From Bradyrhizobium sp. ISRA464 (GTDB taxonomy: Bacteria; Pseudomonadota; Alphaproteobacteria; Rhizobiales; Xanthobacteraceae), in assembly GCF_029910095.1 (NCBI RefSeq), contig NZ_CP094526.1, forward strand, positions 5,022,001 through 5,086,000: DNA of 64,000 nucleotides. Reading direction: 5' to 3'. The position numbers and the translations under genes were made by a program. Under the pieces are notes generated by a model that worked only from the letters and a program-made list of their open reading frames with translations, had not been told where the DNA came from and made no database searches. Positions 8,177 to 17,154 of this stretch are shown here, piece after piece; within the stretch, counting starts at the first letter, position 1, and every line of letters begins with the position of its first letter.

Positions 8177-9042
8177 GCCATCATTCCTTCCTCGCCCATC
8201 AGACCTCGCGGGCGAACAAGAAGCACAATCATCATGATGGCATAGATCACGGCCTCACTCGCCGAAGGAAAGAACACAGTGGTGAGCGCCGCCGCCACCC
8301 CGATCAGCAGTCCACCGAACAGCGTGCCGATCAGGCTGCCGACGCCGCCGACAATGATCGCTATGAAACTCGGCATCAGCAGATCGTCGCCCATATTCGG
8401 ATTGAGGCCGATCTGCCCGGCGGCAAGCACCCCGCTCAATCCAGCCAGCAGGCAGCCAAGCGCGAAATTGAATGTCCGCAACAGGCTGATATTCACACCC
8501 AGCGACGCCACCGTCTCGAGGTCGAGCGTGCCCGCCCGGATGCGTATGCCGACTTGTGTGTAACGCAGGAACGCGAACAATCCGAGCACCGCAATGATCA
8601 CGACGGTGACCATGAAGACGCGGTACCAGGTGATGAAGAACAGCGTCGGGCTGATTGGCTGCGACAGGAACTCCGGCAATCCGAGCGGCAGTCCGTTGGG
8701 CCCCCAGATATAGCGGGCGGCATCCTGCATCACGAAGGCGAAGCCGAACGTCAGCAACAGACTGTAGACCGGATCCCGGTTATAGACGCGCCGGATCATC
8801 AACCGCTCGACCGCGAGCCCGATCAGCGCAGTAATGAAGGGCGAGACCAGCAACGCGCCCCAGTAACCCAGCGCCGGCGACAAGGTGAAAGCAAGGTAGC
8901 CGCCGAGCGCCAGGAAGTTGCCGTGAGCGAAGTTGATGACGTTGCTGAGATTGAGGATCAGGGACAAGCCCAGCGCCATCAGCACGTAGAATGCGCCGAT
9001 GATGAGTCCATTGGTGACGTTGAAGAGTATGACCTGGATCAT
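8173..9042 (-). CDS. livH: Liv-type ABC transporter permease LivH
   Basis: A 289-aa inner-membrane permease. The N-terminal NGLIIGAFYVLMALGLSLI and NFAHGNFLALGGYLAF are family hallmarks, and the remaining segments give about eight membrane spans. It is the first permease gene after the binding-protein gene, 40 bases downstream of it, and is coupled to livM. The substrate cannot be read from the permease sequence. Confidence 0.92.
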   Translation of the reverse strand: MIQVILFNVTNGLIIGAFYVLMALGLSLILNLSNVINFAHGNFLALGGYLAFTLSPALGYWGALLVSPFITALIGLAVERLMIRRVYNRDPVYSLLLTFGFAFVMQDAARYIWGPNGLPLGLPEFLSQPISPTLFFITWYRVFMVTVVIIAVLGLFAFLRYTQVGIRIRAGTLDLETVASLGVNISLLRTFNFALGCLLAGLSGVLAAGQIGLNPNMGDDLLMPSFIAIIVGGVGSLIGTLFGGLLIGVAAALTTVFFPSASEAVIYAIMMIVLLVRPRGLMGEEGMMA

Positions 9043-9082
9043 CCCGCCCTCGGCCCTGGTGATCGTTCAGCCGGTGATTGAA

Positions 9083-10333
9083 TCAGGCCGGCGCCACCAT
9101 CTTGCAGCCGGTGTCCGCTACCGAGCCCGCAGCCTCATCGCCCGGGACGAGCGCCGAGACCGTGAACAGGTCATCTGGTTCGGATTTGGACGGATGAACC
9201 TCGCCGACGAAGATGTTCGGCATCAGTTCATGATCTCCCGCGCGGTAGCGCACCTTTCCCGGTTGCAACGCGACGTCCGGCGGCAGCTCGAGGTCCTCCA
9301 GCGCCTTCGCCATCTTCGGACCTTCAAGGGACTTCGCCTTGTCTGCCGCAAGCCGGACCGTGTGCATCGCCACGTAGCCGAACCAGTCGCGCGCTGTGGG
9401 CGTCTTCTTCGTGGCAGCGCGGAAGTCGCTCACAAACTTGACGACCTCGGGCACCTTGGGCTGGTTCCACCACCACTCCATGACCCACCAGCCGGTCTGA
9501 GCGTCGGGCGGACATCCCTTGACGCTTTCCAGCTCGAACAGCGCTCCGCCAAGGGCCATTTCCTTCTGCATTCCGAACTGCGTGAATTGCTTCATGCAAT
9601 TGATCTGCGTCAGGCCGCCCATGTTGTTGAGCAGAACGTTCGGCTTGTAGGCCTTCGCCTTGATCAAGGTCGCGGAGAAATCGGTATTGTTGATCGGGAG
9701 CATATCGCCCTCGAATGTCCCGCCGGCCTTCTTCAGCGCCTTGATGAAGGCGTCCTGCAGGGTGTGACCGTAAGCGTAGTCCGGCGTGATGAAGAACCAC
9801 TTCTTGCCGAACTTCTTCACCAATTCCGGCGTGACCGCATTGGCGTCCATCGTCGTGGTGTTGCAGATGCGGAAGACGTTCCATTTGCAGCTCGTTCCGG
9901 TGATCGGATCGGTGTGACCGCCTGGAACGATGTGAAAGATCTTCTTCTCGTTGGTGACCTGCGACATCGCATAGGCGATGCCGGAATTCACGTCGCCAAG
10001 GATGACTGCGACATTGTCGCGATCGATCAGCTTTCGGGTCTTTTGTACCCCGGTGCCGACATCGTTCGCGGAATCTTCGACGAGGAGCTGGACCTGGCGG
10101 CCGAGAATACCGCCCTTCTTGTTGATTTCGGCTTCGGCGTACCGGGCGCCGTCGACCTCACTCTGTGCCAGCGCAGAAAGCACGCCGGTCAGTGGATTGA
10201 CCATTCCGATCTTGACCGGCTCGTCCGCGAGCGACTTGACTATGAAGGGCGCGCCGATCACCTGGCTGCCGGCCAGCGCGAATCCGGACTTGATGAGCGT
10301 GCGACGATTGATCGACAACCGAATCGTAGCCAT
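9083..10333 (-). CDS. ABC transporter periplasmic substrate-binding protein, LivK-like
   Basis: A 416-aa type I periplasmic binding protein. The N-terminus INRRTLIKSGFALAGS has a twin-arginine-like RR followed by a hydrophobic stretch, so export by Tat is possible; cleavage is expected near residues 30-36. The mature part starts VKIGMVNPLTG and has the conserved GGILGRQVQLLVEDSAND segment. A GGGAGG ribosome site supports the ATG. It heads the SBP-livH-livM-livG-livF operon. Such proteins bind branched-chain amino acids, urea or short amides; the ligand here is unknown. Confidence 0.88.
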   Translation of the reverse strand: MATIRLSINRRTLIKSGFALAGSQVIGAPFIVKSLADEPVKIGMVNPLTGVLSALAQSEVDGARYAEAEINKKGGILGRQVQLLVEDSANDVGTGVQKTRKLIDRDNVAVILGDVNSGIAYAMSQVTNEKKIFHIVPGGHTDPITGTSCKWNVFRICNTTTMDANAVTPELVKKFGKKWFFITPDYAYGHTLQDAFIKALKKAGGTFEGDMLPINNTDFSATLIKAKAYKPNVLLNNMGGLTQINCMKQFTQFGMQKEMALGGALFELESVKGCPPDAQTGWWVMEWWWNQPKVPEVVKFVSDFRAATKKTPTARDWFGYVAMHTVRLAADKAKSLEGPKMAKALEDLELPPDVALQPGKVRYRAGDHELMPNIFVGEVHPSKSEPDDLFTVSALVPGDEAAGSVADTGCKMVAPA

Positions 10334-10415
10334 TCCAGACCTCCCTGTTTTGTAGTTTTTCGCGGACGTTTATTTCATGAAGACAAAGTCACTCCGGCTG
10401 CCCAAATGATCGCGA

Positions 10416-10441
10416 AGAGATCACGGTCTCAGAGATCACGG
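10416..10441. promoter_or_regulatory. 11-bp direct repeat upstream of the liv-type operon
   Basis: AGAGATCACGG occurs at 10416-10426 and again at 10431-10441, a 15-base period. It lies about 85-110 bases upstream of the binding-protein start, in the 353-base gap shared with dusA. Tandem sites with this spacing could bind a regulator, but chance is not excluded. Nothing else in the gap is supported. Confidence 0.25.
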
Positions 10442-10686
10442 GCGATTTGACATCGCTGTTTGGAATTGGGCTCGCCAGCCGGCTCTCTATGCTTCCCGCA
10501 TCGCAGGATGCGGCTGCCGCGGCGCTCCGATGTGGCAGATTGCCTCACTCCTCCTGCGGCACAAATCCGCAATTCGTCTAACCGCGATGCAACCAATCGA
10601 GGGCGACGAGATGAGCCATGCGATCGCCCGGATCGTCGCCACCTCGGGCGAAAGGTAAGGACAGGTGTTGCCGGGCCGGCGTCCGT

Positions 10687-11700
10687 TCAGGCGGCGATCG
10701 ACGCCGGCGCGCGGTCGTCGACCAGCGCGATCGCATCGCGCAGCACATCGGCGCCGGCACCCGGCTTGACGCCGTTCTCCGCCAGATGGCGGCGGAACGC
10801 CCGCGCCCCGGGGACACTATGGAAGGCGCCAACGAAGTGCCGCGTGATCGAATGCAGCCGGGTCCCCAGCGCGAGCTGCACCTCGATATAGGGCATCATG
10901 GCCGCGAACACGTCTTTCATCGTCGCATGTGGCGACGCCTCGCCGAACAGTTCGGAATCGACGGCGAGCAGCCGCCACGGTTCCTGATAGGCCGCGCGCC
11001 CGAGCATCACGCCATCGACATGCGCAAGATGCTGCCGTGCCTCGGCAAGGCTCGCGATGCCGCCATTGATGATGATGGGCACGCCGGGCAGCGCCGCCTT
11101 CAGGCGATAGACGCGATCGTAGTCGAGCGGCGGGATATCGCGGTTCTCCTTCGGCGATAATCCGTTCAGCCAGGCCTTTCGGGCGTGCACGATGAGCATA
11201 TCCGCCCTCGCCGCAATCACCCCGCGCGCCAGCACATCGAGCGCGACTTCCGGATCCTGATCGTCGATGCCGATCCGGCATTTCACCGTGACTGGAATGC
11301 TCACCGCGCGCTTCATGGCAGCGACACCGTCGGCGACCAGCGCGGGTTCGGCCATCAGGCAGGCGCCGAACCGCCCCTCCTTCACGCGGTCGGAGGGGCA
11401 GCCGACATTGAGGTTGATCTCGTCGTAACCGAAATCCTCGCCGATCCTGGCGGCCGTCGCGAGATCGCGCGGATCGGAGCCGCCAAGCTGCAGCGCCACG
11501 GGATGTTCGCTCGCATCATGTCCGAGCAGCCGCCCCCGATCGCCGTGGATCACCGCGCCGGTCGTCAACATCTCCGTATAGAGCCGCGCCCGCCGCGACA
11601 TCAGCCGATGGAAGACGCGGCAGTGCCGGTCAGTCCAATCCATCATGGGTGCGACGCTAAATCGATGCGCTAACATGTTGATGTTATTTCGCTTTATCAT
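10687..11700 (-). CDS. dusA: tRNA-dihydrouridine synthase, DusA-like
   Basis: A 337-aa flavoenzyme that reduces uridines in the tRNA D-loop using NADPH. The FMN-binding TIM barrel opens with HRFSVAPMMDWTDRHCR; the catalytic Cys is in NLNVGCPSDRV; and KCRIGIDDQ, ARKAWLNGLSPKENR and ININGGI-type IIINGGIASL strands follow. The helical C-terminal tRNA-binding domain ends at residue 337. ATGs at 11700 and 11676 are both possible; neither has a strong ribosome site, and the frame stays open upstream. Length fits DusA. Confidence 0.9.
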   Translation of the reverse strand: MIKRNNINMLAHRFSVAPMMDWTDRHCRVFHRLMSRRARLYTEMLTTGAVIHGDRGRLLGHDASEHPVALQLGGSDPRDLATAARIGEDFGYDEINLNVGCPSDRVKEGRFGACLMAEPALVADGVAAMKRAVSIPVTVKCRIGIDDQDPEVALDVLARGVIAARADMLIVHARKAWLNGLSPKENRDIPPLDYDRVYRLKAALPGVPIIINGGIASLAEARQHLAHVDGVMLGRAAYQEPWRLLAVDSELFGEASPHATMKDVFAAMMPYIEVQLALGTRLHSITRHFVGAFHSVPGARAFRRHLAENGVKPGAGADVLRDAIALVDDRAPASIAA

Positions 11701-12137
11701 CTTGTCTGGTTTAGCTGATTTTTGGGCCGACCGAAGTTTCAAGCTGACAGTTGAGGCATTTTCCTTTGATTTCAAGTGCTTATTTGGAAGGCTTCTCAGC
11801 CCTCGAAAAGCAGTGCCCCTGCTCGGTACGGCGTTGCAGTATTTGATGAGCTCCCGCATTACCGCCCTGGTTCGTGCCTTCCCACCGATCCCGTTTGCTT
11901 CGGCCACAAAGTAATGTGCCGGGGGTGAGTATCTTTGGCGGATAGGGCGGTGACCAACCAGAAGAACGCAGCGGTGATGGCTGTTGAGCGTGTAGCTGGC
12001 GAACATCGCGTTCAGTCCGGTCCGGCCGCGTCCGCCTCGAGGCAGACAGCGAACTATCGAATGGTCTCGGCCTTGGGCCCAGAGCGCCGCTAATTGGGCG
12101 CTCCCTCGGCACCAAGCGCCCCCGAAACACGCGGCGC
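11701..12137. other. Intergenic region upstream of dusA
   Basis: These 437 bases lie between dusA and the short secreted-protein gene. The only structure I see is the nested inverted repeat at 12082-12139. Open frames here lack family motifs and good ribosome sites. Confidence 0.4.
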
Positions 12138-12139
12138 TC
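12082..12139 (-). terminator. Nested inverted repeat at the 3' end of the short secreted-protein gene
   Basis: The outer arms are GAGCGCCGC (12082-12090) and GCGGCGCTC (12131-12139), and the inner arms are GGGCGCT (12096-12102) and AGCGCCC (12115-12121). All pair perfectly. The structure starts in the stop codon of the 12138-12359 gene and runs downstream of it, so it could end or protect that mRNA. There is no U-tract, so it would not be a classical intrinsic terminator. Confidence 0.35.
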
Positions 12140-12359
12140 AACGAACCGATAACGCCTCTCCGCCGCCGAACCGGGACGGATCATTGTAGCCAGGGGTGTC
12201 TCCGTAGTGGATCAGCGGCCGCAGCCGTCCGCCTGTCCAACCGGGAACGGCGGCAAAGCTTGAGGCCACGTCACGACGAATGAAGACGTGTTGGCGCGAT
12301 GCAGCTTCGGCGGAAGAACTTGGGGCGACCAATAGCCCCAGAGCAAGAACAGAGCGCAT
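12138..12359 (-). CDS. Short secreted protein of unknown function
   Basis: A 73-aa protein from the ATG giving MRSVLALGLLVAPSSSAEAA, a plain Sec signal peptide with a likely cut after AEA. The mature part is about 50 residues, polar, with AVPGWTGG and HYGDTPGYNDPSRFGG. Small exported proteins with this layout are common and uncharacterised in Bradyrhizobium (recall, not a search). The frame extends 39 codons upstream, but that part lacks secretory character, so I chose the internal start. Confidence 0.55.
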   Translation of the reverse strand: MRSVLALGLLVAPSSSAEAASRQHVFIRRDVASSFAAVPGWTGGRLRPLIHYGDTPGYNDPSRFGGGEALSVR

Positions 12360-12585
12360 CGCATTTGCTCCAATACGCCGACAGGCTAACGGTTTCAGTT
12401 TAGCGATGTTGCAAGATGCTTTCGTGTGGATCGTCTCTTTGCATGATTGGGATTGATTTCGACTGAGGAGCGCCAAGTGCGTTCGTGACAGCCGTTACGC
12501 ACGCTCAGCGCCGCTGATTACGCAGATTTTCTCCGGTCACAATAGTGTGCATGTGGGCGCCGAATATCTCGCGGCTCGGCCGTGT

Positions 12586-13800
12586 CTAATAGCTCGCGAC
12601 CGCGTCAAGATCAGTTCGCGCCGTGACACCTGCGAGCAGAGGTCCCAAGCCTTCGGCCACGGTGAGGTGTGCAATGACGGCATCACGCAGTTTCGCATGG
12701 GGCAATTCGGCAAGCATGGCCGTCTGTATCACAGCCATCACTTCGCCTGCCTCGGACCCGATCATCGTGAATCCCAGAATTCGATCGGTGTTCGCCGACA
12801 ACCACCTTCATAAACCCGCCCGTTTCGTCGGTCGCCTGCGTTCGCAACACATTTCGCATCGGCAACTTTGCGACCCGCACGGCGATGTCCTGCCTCCGCG
12901 CCTCACTTTCGGAAAGACCCACACGTGCGAGCGGCGGATCCGTGAACATCACATGCGGAACGAGCCGGTCAACGGTCCTACGGTTGCCGCCCGCCATGTT
13001 GTCGCGAACAATCCTGAAGTCATCGACCGAAACGTGTGTGAATTGTGGGCTGCCTGGACATTCGCCGATCGCCCAGACGCCAGCAGCGGTGCTCTCACGC
13101 CGCTCATTGACTCGGATGAAGCCGCGCGAGTCCAATGCGATGCGGGCTTTTTCCAAGCCGATGTCCGCCATGTTCGGGATCCGACCGGCCGCAACGAGCA
13201 GATGACTGCCCCCGATCGTCCGCTCCCCGGCATCGGTCCGCACCGAGACTCTTACGGCGTCGCCAGATAGCCCGTGAATGCCAAGGGGTCTCGCATTCAC
13301 CAGAATTTCCATGCCTTCGCCGCTCAGGAGCCGTCTGATTTCTTCTGCCACATCCGCATCCTCGCGTCCCATGATCTGCAAGCCCGGTTCGATAACCGTC
13401 ACGCGGCTACCGAAGCGCAGATATGCCTGCGCCAGCTCGACGCCGGTGTAACCGCCGCCAGCACGATCAGGTGTGGCGGCACCTCGTCCAACTCCAACGC
13501 CTCGATGTGGGTAAGCGGGCGCGCGTCCCGCAATCCGGGAATATCAGGAATGGCGGCATGCGAACCGACATTGACGACAACCTCCTTGCCGTCGAGCAAT
13601 CGCATGCCACCGTCGTTCAGTGAAACCTCGATGGTTCTGGGAGCGACGAAGCGTCCATTGCCCATAACAAGGTCGGCGCCGCTCTCCTTGTAGGCCTGCA
13701 GATGGAAGGTGATCTCACGATCGATCATGTCCTGCTTACGAGCGCGAACCCTGAGCATATCGGTCCTGACATCATCCACCAGCGTGCCGCCCGCGAATCT
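12586..13800 (-). pseudogene. Broken FAD-dependent pyridine nucleotide-disulfide oxidoreductase
   Basis: Three consecutive minus-strand frames each carry part of a mercuric reductase/dihydrolipoamide dehydrogenase-like enzyme. The 5' part (from about 13800) has VMGNGRFVAPRTIEVSLNDGG and AIPDIPGLRDARPLTHIEALEL. The frame breaks near 13457, where a missing G turns the expected LGGGYTGVELAQAY into nonsense. The middle part runs from MTVIEPGLQIM to GGFMKVVVGE and includes AAGRIPNMADIGLE and VWAIGEC. A second shift near 12800 moves to RILGFTMIGSEAGEVMAVIQTAML. The N-terminal FAD-binding Rossmann segment and redox-active Cys pair are missing at the junction with the kinase remnant. Confidence 0.8.
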
Positions 13801-13987
13801 CGACCGAATCTTTGAGCCTTTCCATTCGACGAAATCAGGCGGTTTGGGGATTGGACTGTCGATATGCCGATCGATCATTGAGACACATGGCGGTCGATTG
13901 TGGGCCACGCCCAACGAACCTCATGGCGCCGTTTTCCAGTTCACGTTGCCCGCGCATGACGGAGGATCGAGCTGCCAACGCTCGTGA
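13799..13987 (+). pseudogene. Histidine kinase C-terminal remnant
   Basis: Starting near 13799 the plus strand reads LDRIFEPFHSTKSGG, then GLGIGLSICRSIIETHGG, ending with FQFTLPA and a stop. This is the end of a HATPase_c domain (F-box, G2 box and last strand) of a FixL/NtrB-like sensor kinase. The dimerisation domain, N-box and G1 box are absent; the upstream frame is antisense to the oxidoreductase remnant and unrelated. The sharp break marks an old deletion or rearrangement that joined two decayed genes tail to head. Confidence 0.7.
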
Positions 13988-14145
13988 CCGAGAGATCCGG
14001 CCAACGTCGACAAATGCCGCGAGATTGGATGCCCCGGTTCTGGCCGGATTGAACAAATCGGAGCAATTCCAATAAAGCCTTGTCCCTCAAAGGTGGCCAT
14101 GCTGCGTCCCTAAAGGAACGAGGCTTCTCTTGAATCGCGGGAGAG

Positions 14146-14316
14146 ATGCAAGTGAAAGCGGTGAAGATTGTCGTCCTGCCCGGGATCTGTACCTTATTTG
14201 CGTGGACCACCCAATCGATCATGGCCGTCGAACAATTTCATCACGACAAGCGAGAGAGGGCCGCCCCCGGACAAGCTCCGACATCCAAACGTTCCCATCA
14301 CGACTCTCCTCCCTGA
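14146..14316 (+). CDS. Candidate small secreted protein
   Basis: A 56-aa frame with a GGGAGAG ribosome site directly before the ATG. The product has a Lys-containing N-terminus (MQVKAVK), a hydrophobic run (IVVLPGICTLFAWTTQSIMA) that looks like a signal peptide ending near MAVEQ, and then a short, very polar His/Arg/Ser tail. It stands alone in the 457-base gap between the kinase remnant and the radical SAM gene. I know no homologue; a spurious frame is possible. Confidence 0.35.
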   Translation: MQVKAVKIVVLPGICTLFAWTTQSIMAVEQFHHDKRERAAPGQAPTSKRSHHDSPP

Positions 14317-14444
14317 AATTTTCAGGCTCCCGCGGGCCTTCGCCTTTATAATATCCCGCTAAGGGACAGAAAGCCCTGCCCAATTTCAATTGTCGTCTCG
14401 GCTGGCCGTGCCCCGCATCGCTCATTTGAAGGTGGATGAGGGGA

Positions 14445-15698
14445 TCACATACCAAGGGCATTGTGGCGCTCGAACGTCGTGGTCTCGAATTGGAGGCCCA
14501 ACTCGCGAGCGCGGCGCCACGAACCCTCCAGCTCCGCGTGCGTCGGTCGGCGGGCGATTTCCGCATATCTGTCCCGGTACTTGGCACTCGCGGGATCACA
14601 GAAATTGTCGGGATGGAACTGCTCCATCACGTTCACGGGCACTGCGGGCACGCGCGCGGCAATCCATTCCAGCACCGGATAAGTGCAACACTCGACGTGA
14701 TTGGGCATCACCAGATGGCGGATGGAAAATTCCTCCCCCCACTCGTCAAGCAGCGCAATGTTGCGCGTCACCGTCTCCCAGTACCATGGCGTCTTCGCCA
14801 GCGTCATCGCGCAACGGCCGGGACCGAATTTGAAATCAGGGAGCCAAACGTCGGTCAGGATGCGCAGTATCTTCATGCTCTCGAGCGTCATGAAGAAGTT
14901 GCTGTTCCACAGCATCGGTGAGTTGAACCTCCCGTCATAGATAGCGGCACCGGGCATCTCGTCGAACGAGAGGAAACGGTCAGCCTTCGTTTTGCGAGCG
15001 TGGGCCAGCTCGCCTTGCGTCGGCGCGTAGTTGCGCCCCAATAGCGCGATGGCGTGGACGATGGAATGCAGATGGATAACGACCTCGCCGCCTACCCAAT
15101 TGATATTGTGGCAACCTTCGCGGCGCAGCGTCCACGCCATCGCCGCGAGAGTGCGCGGGTTCGTCTCGACGCCGTTGTCTTTATCGGTGCTGATGTCGCC
15201 GTTCTGGCAGAAAGCGCAGCGCATGTTGCACGAGGTGAAGAAGATCGTGCCCGAGCCTTGCGTGCCGCGATAGAACAGCTCCTCGCCGGTATGATGGAAA
15301 TGCGAGCTGACCCGCGAGCCGGCGGCGAGCTTGCAGGCGCCAAACTTGGTCCCTGCCACGCGATCGATACGGCAATCCCACGGACAGAAATTGCAGTGGG
15401 TGAGCATGCGGTAGGCGAGCTCGCGGCACAGCTCCAGCAGGCTTGGGCCATCCGCCGCCGACAGCAACGGCGCGCCCGCCCTGATCGCCTGCCAGCGCGC
15501 GAGAAAAATCGGCGTCAGCTCATCGAGCTCGGCCCACAGGGCATCTTCGCTGCTTGCTGCAGGATCGAGCTGCGTGGCAATCGTGGCGGCAATACGGAAC
15601 TTGGCCGGGCGACGGTTTTCCGCAACGTCAAAGTACCACGACAGCGCGCCGCGGATCGCCGGATCATCCCAAACTCTCAGCTGGGCCAAGTCGCTCAT
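14445..15698 (-). CDS. Radical SAM protein, PflX/COG1313-like
   Basis: A 417-aa protein taken from the ATG giving MSDLAQLRVW (the frame extends 10 codons upstream). The radical SAM cluster motif is CNMRCAFC (Cys157, 161, 164), which binds a 4Fe-4S cluster and SAM. Ahead of it lies a second Cys set, CNFCPWDC at 102-109 with Cys122 in FGACK, seen in the PflX group and likely to bind another Fe-S cluster or zinc. The GGEV motif lies downstream. The family resembles pyruvate formate-lyase activating enzymes, but no glycyl-radical enzyme is nearby, so the target is unknown. Confidence 0.85.
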   Translation of the reverse strand: MSDLAQLRVWDDPAIRGALSWYFDVAENRRPAKFRIAATIATQLDPAASSEDALWAELDELTPIFLARWQAIRAGAPLLSAADGPSLLELCRELAYRMLTHCNFCPWDCRIDRVAGTKFGACKLAAGSRVSSHFHHTGEELFYRGTQGSGTIFFTSCNMRCAFCQNGDISTDKDNGVETNPRTLAAMAWTLRREGCHNINWVGGEVVIHLHSIVHAIALLGRNYAPTQGELAHARKTKADRFLSFDEMPGAAIYDGRFNSPMLWNSNFFMTLESMKILRILTDVWLPDFKFGPGRCAMTLAKTPWYWETVTRNIALLDEWGEEFSIRHLVMPNHVECCTYPVLEWIAARVPAVPVNVMEQFHPDNFCDPASAKYRDRYAEIARRPTHAELEGSWRRARELGLQFETTTFERHNALGM

Positions 15699-15871
15699 GT
15701 GCGGCCTCGTCACCGCCCCATCAACCACGAAGGCACGGGGGTGCTCCCTGCCTTGTGACTGGAACTATGCATCGCTTTATTCGGGGCAAGCCGCCCCTCC
15801 GGATGTGTCCAACGATCACGATCTCGCTGCGGCTGGCATCGAAGGACCTATTCCAGGCGCATCGGTCGCGC

Positions 15872-16018
15872 TCACCGCACCCGGTACTTGCTCGCATAGT
15901 GCTTGCCAAGAACCTTGCGGATCTGTTCTGTAAGACGCCCAGTTGCCCGGAGCTTGTCACGGCGCCGTTGCAGCTTCTGCCGATCCGTGGCCGTGCTCCG
16001 TTTGGTTGATTTGCCCAT
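15872..16018 (-). CDS. Candidate 48-aa basic protein
   Basis: The frame runs from ATG at 16018 to TGA at 15872. The product, MGKSTKRSTATDRQKL and onward to the C-terminus SKYRVR, is rich in Arg/Lys and Thr, has no hydrophobic segment and is predicted helical in its middle. An AGG lies 11 bases before the ATG. It sits between the SAM adenosyltransferase (33 bases away, same strand) and the radical SAM gene, so it could be the middle cistron of a three-gene unit. Nucleic-acid binding would fit its charge but is not shown. Confidence 0.4.
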   Translation of the reverse strand: MGKSTKRSTATDRQKLQRRRDKLRATGRLTEQIRKVLGKHYASKYRVR

Positions 16019-16051
16019 TGCAGTTCAACCTGTAACCGGGCCGCTCATCAT

Positions 16052-16777
16052 TCAAGAGATGATCTCGACGGGGGTACCGACCGTAAGACCGAGGTCGCGG
16101 TCTGCCCGTCCTAGATTGACGGCAATTTCGGCGAGCCCGTTCGAATTCTCATACCAGAAGGCTACACCTGGCGGTAGATCGCCGAAAGTCCTCGCGCGTT
16201 CCAACACCCGATCGGCCGCGGCAAGCCTTGCGTCGGATGGCAAGGTGACCGCCCTCACGCCGGTCATTGCGTTGCCGAAATGATCAACGTACACGATCTC
16301 GCACAGGTCGTCCGGCCAGTCTGCGCGGCGATCTACATCCGGGTATGGCCGCCCGGGAGGCGGCTCCCCACGCGCCAGCATGGCCGCGACCGGAGCGAAG
16401 AGGTCGCGCCCGTGAAAGCTCGCCGAGAGGCGCTCCGGTTTCCAGTCGATGTGCCAGCTGCGGACCTCTCCGGCACGGCGCTGGACCAGTTCGAACAGAC
16501 CGTTGCCCGGGCCAACATACCAGCGGCCGTCTGCCTCGAGAATAATGGGCGGGCGCGCTCCGCCGACGCCGGGATCGACGACGCAAAGAAAGACGGTGCC
16601 CGCCGGAAACCATGCGGCATAGACTGCCAATAGATAGGCCGATGCCTTGGAGTTGCCAACCGGCGCGTCAGCGAACAGGTCGACAATGGATGTGCCCGGC
16701 ACCATCTGGTGCAGCACCGCCTTCATCTGACCCGCATACGGGCCGTGCAACCCAAAGTCTGTGAACAGCACAATCAT
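16052..16777 (-). CDS. SAM hydroxide adenosyltransferase (DUF62/SAM hydrolase family)
   Basis: A 241-aa enzyme taken from MIVLFTDFGLHGPYAGQMK, the conserved N-terminus; upstream in-frame sequence is not family-like. It has the two-domain layout of the family, with DPGVGGARPPI, GPGNGLFELV and FHGRDLFAPVAA, and the C-terminal beta-barrel segment YVDHFGNAMTGV. Members split S-adenosylmethionine to adenosine and methionine using hydroxide; chlorinase/fluorinase relatives use halide. Nothing here indicates halide use. Its closeness to a radical SAM gene is suggestive but may be chance. Confidence 0.88.
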   Translation of the reverse strand: MIVLFTDFGLHGPYAGQMKAVLHQMVPGTSIVDLFADAPVGNSKASAYLLAVYAAWFPAGTVFLCVVDPGVGGARPPIILEADGRWYVGPGNGLFELVQRRAGEVRSWHIDWKPERLSASFHGRDLFAPVAAMLARGEPPPGRPYPDVDRRADWPDDLCEIVYVDHFGNAMTGVRAVTLPSDARLAAADRVLERARTFGDLPPGVAFWYENSNGLAEIAVNLGRADRDLGLTVGTPVEIIS

Positions 16778-17021
16778 TTTGCCAGCTTGCCTCCGTGGTA
16801 GCCCGCTGCGCCCAGAAAACTCCCGCGCAGGACGGCTTGCAGATGGTATCACGCCAGCCGCCACGAAGCCCGAGAGAAGCGGGGGAATACCGAAACGCGC
16901 AGCGTTCGATTACCAACAACTGCTTTCTGACGCTGCAGCGCAGTGCCTTTTCAACCAACATTAAGGAGCGGCAGGCTTCCGTCGGCTGGGTTGCTCTACA
17001 ACAATATGCGTCAGAATTGAG

Positions 17022-17076
17022 CGGAAATCGGATTTCCGATTTTCGGCGCGTACGTTACGCACACGAGGGCGTGTGC
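17022..17076. terminator. Two tandem perfect hairpins downstream of the metzincin gene
   Basis: The first is CGGAAAT-CGG-ATTTCCG (17022-17038) and the second GCACACG-AGGG-CGTGTGC (17059-17076). Both have perfect 7-bp stems and short loops. They lie about 80-130 bases past the minus-strand stop at 17155, inside a 377-base gap with no supported gene. A transcription-end function is plausible; a long T-run is missing on either strand. Confidence 0.3.
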
Positions 17077-17154
17077 CGGCGCGCACAACTTGCATCAGAG
17101 ATGCTTTCGACATTCAGGCTGGCGAGATCGGCATCAGTCGCACCCAAGCGACCG

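Noticed and set aside
8999..10450. 483-codon plus-strand frame over livH and the binding-protein gene
   Set aside because: It is antisense to a coherent liv operon; the product is compositionally biased with no recognisable domain.
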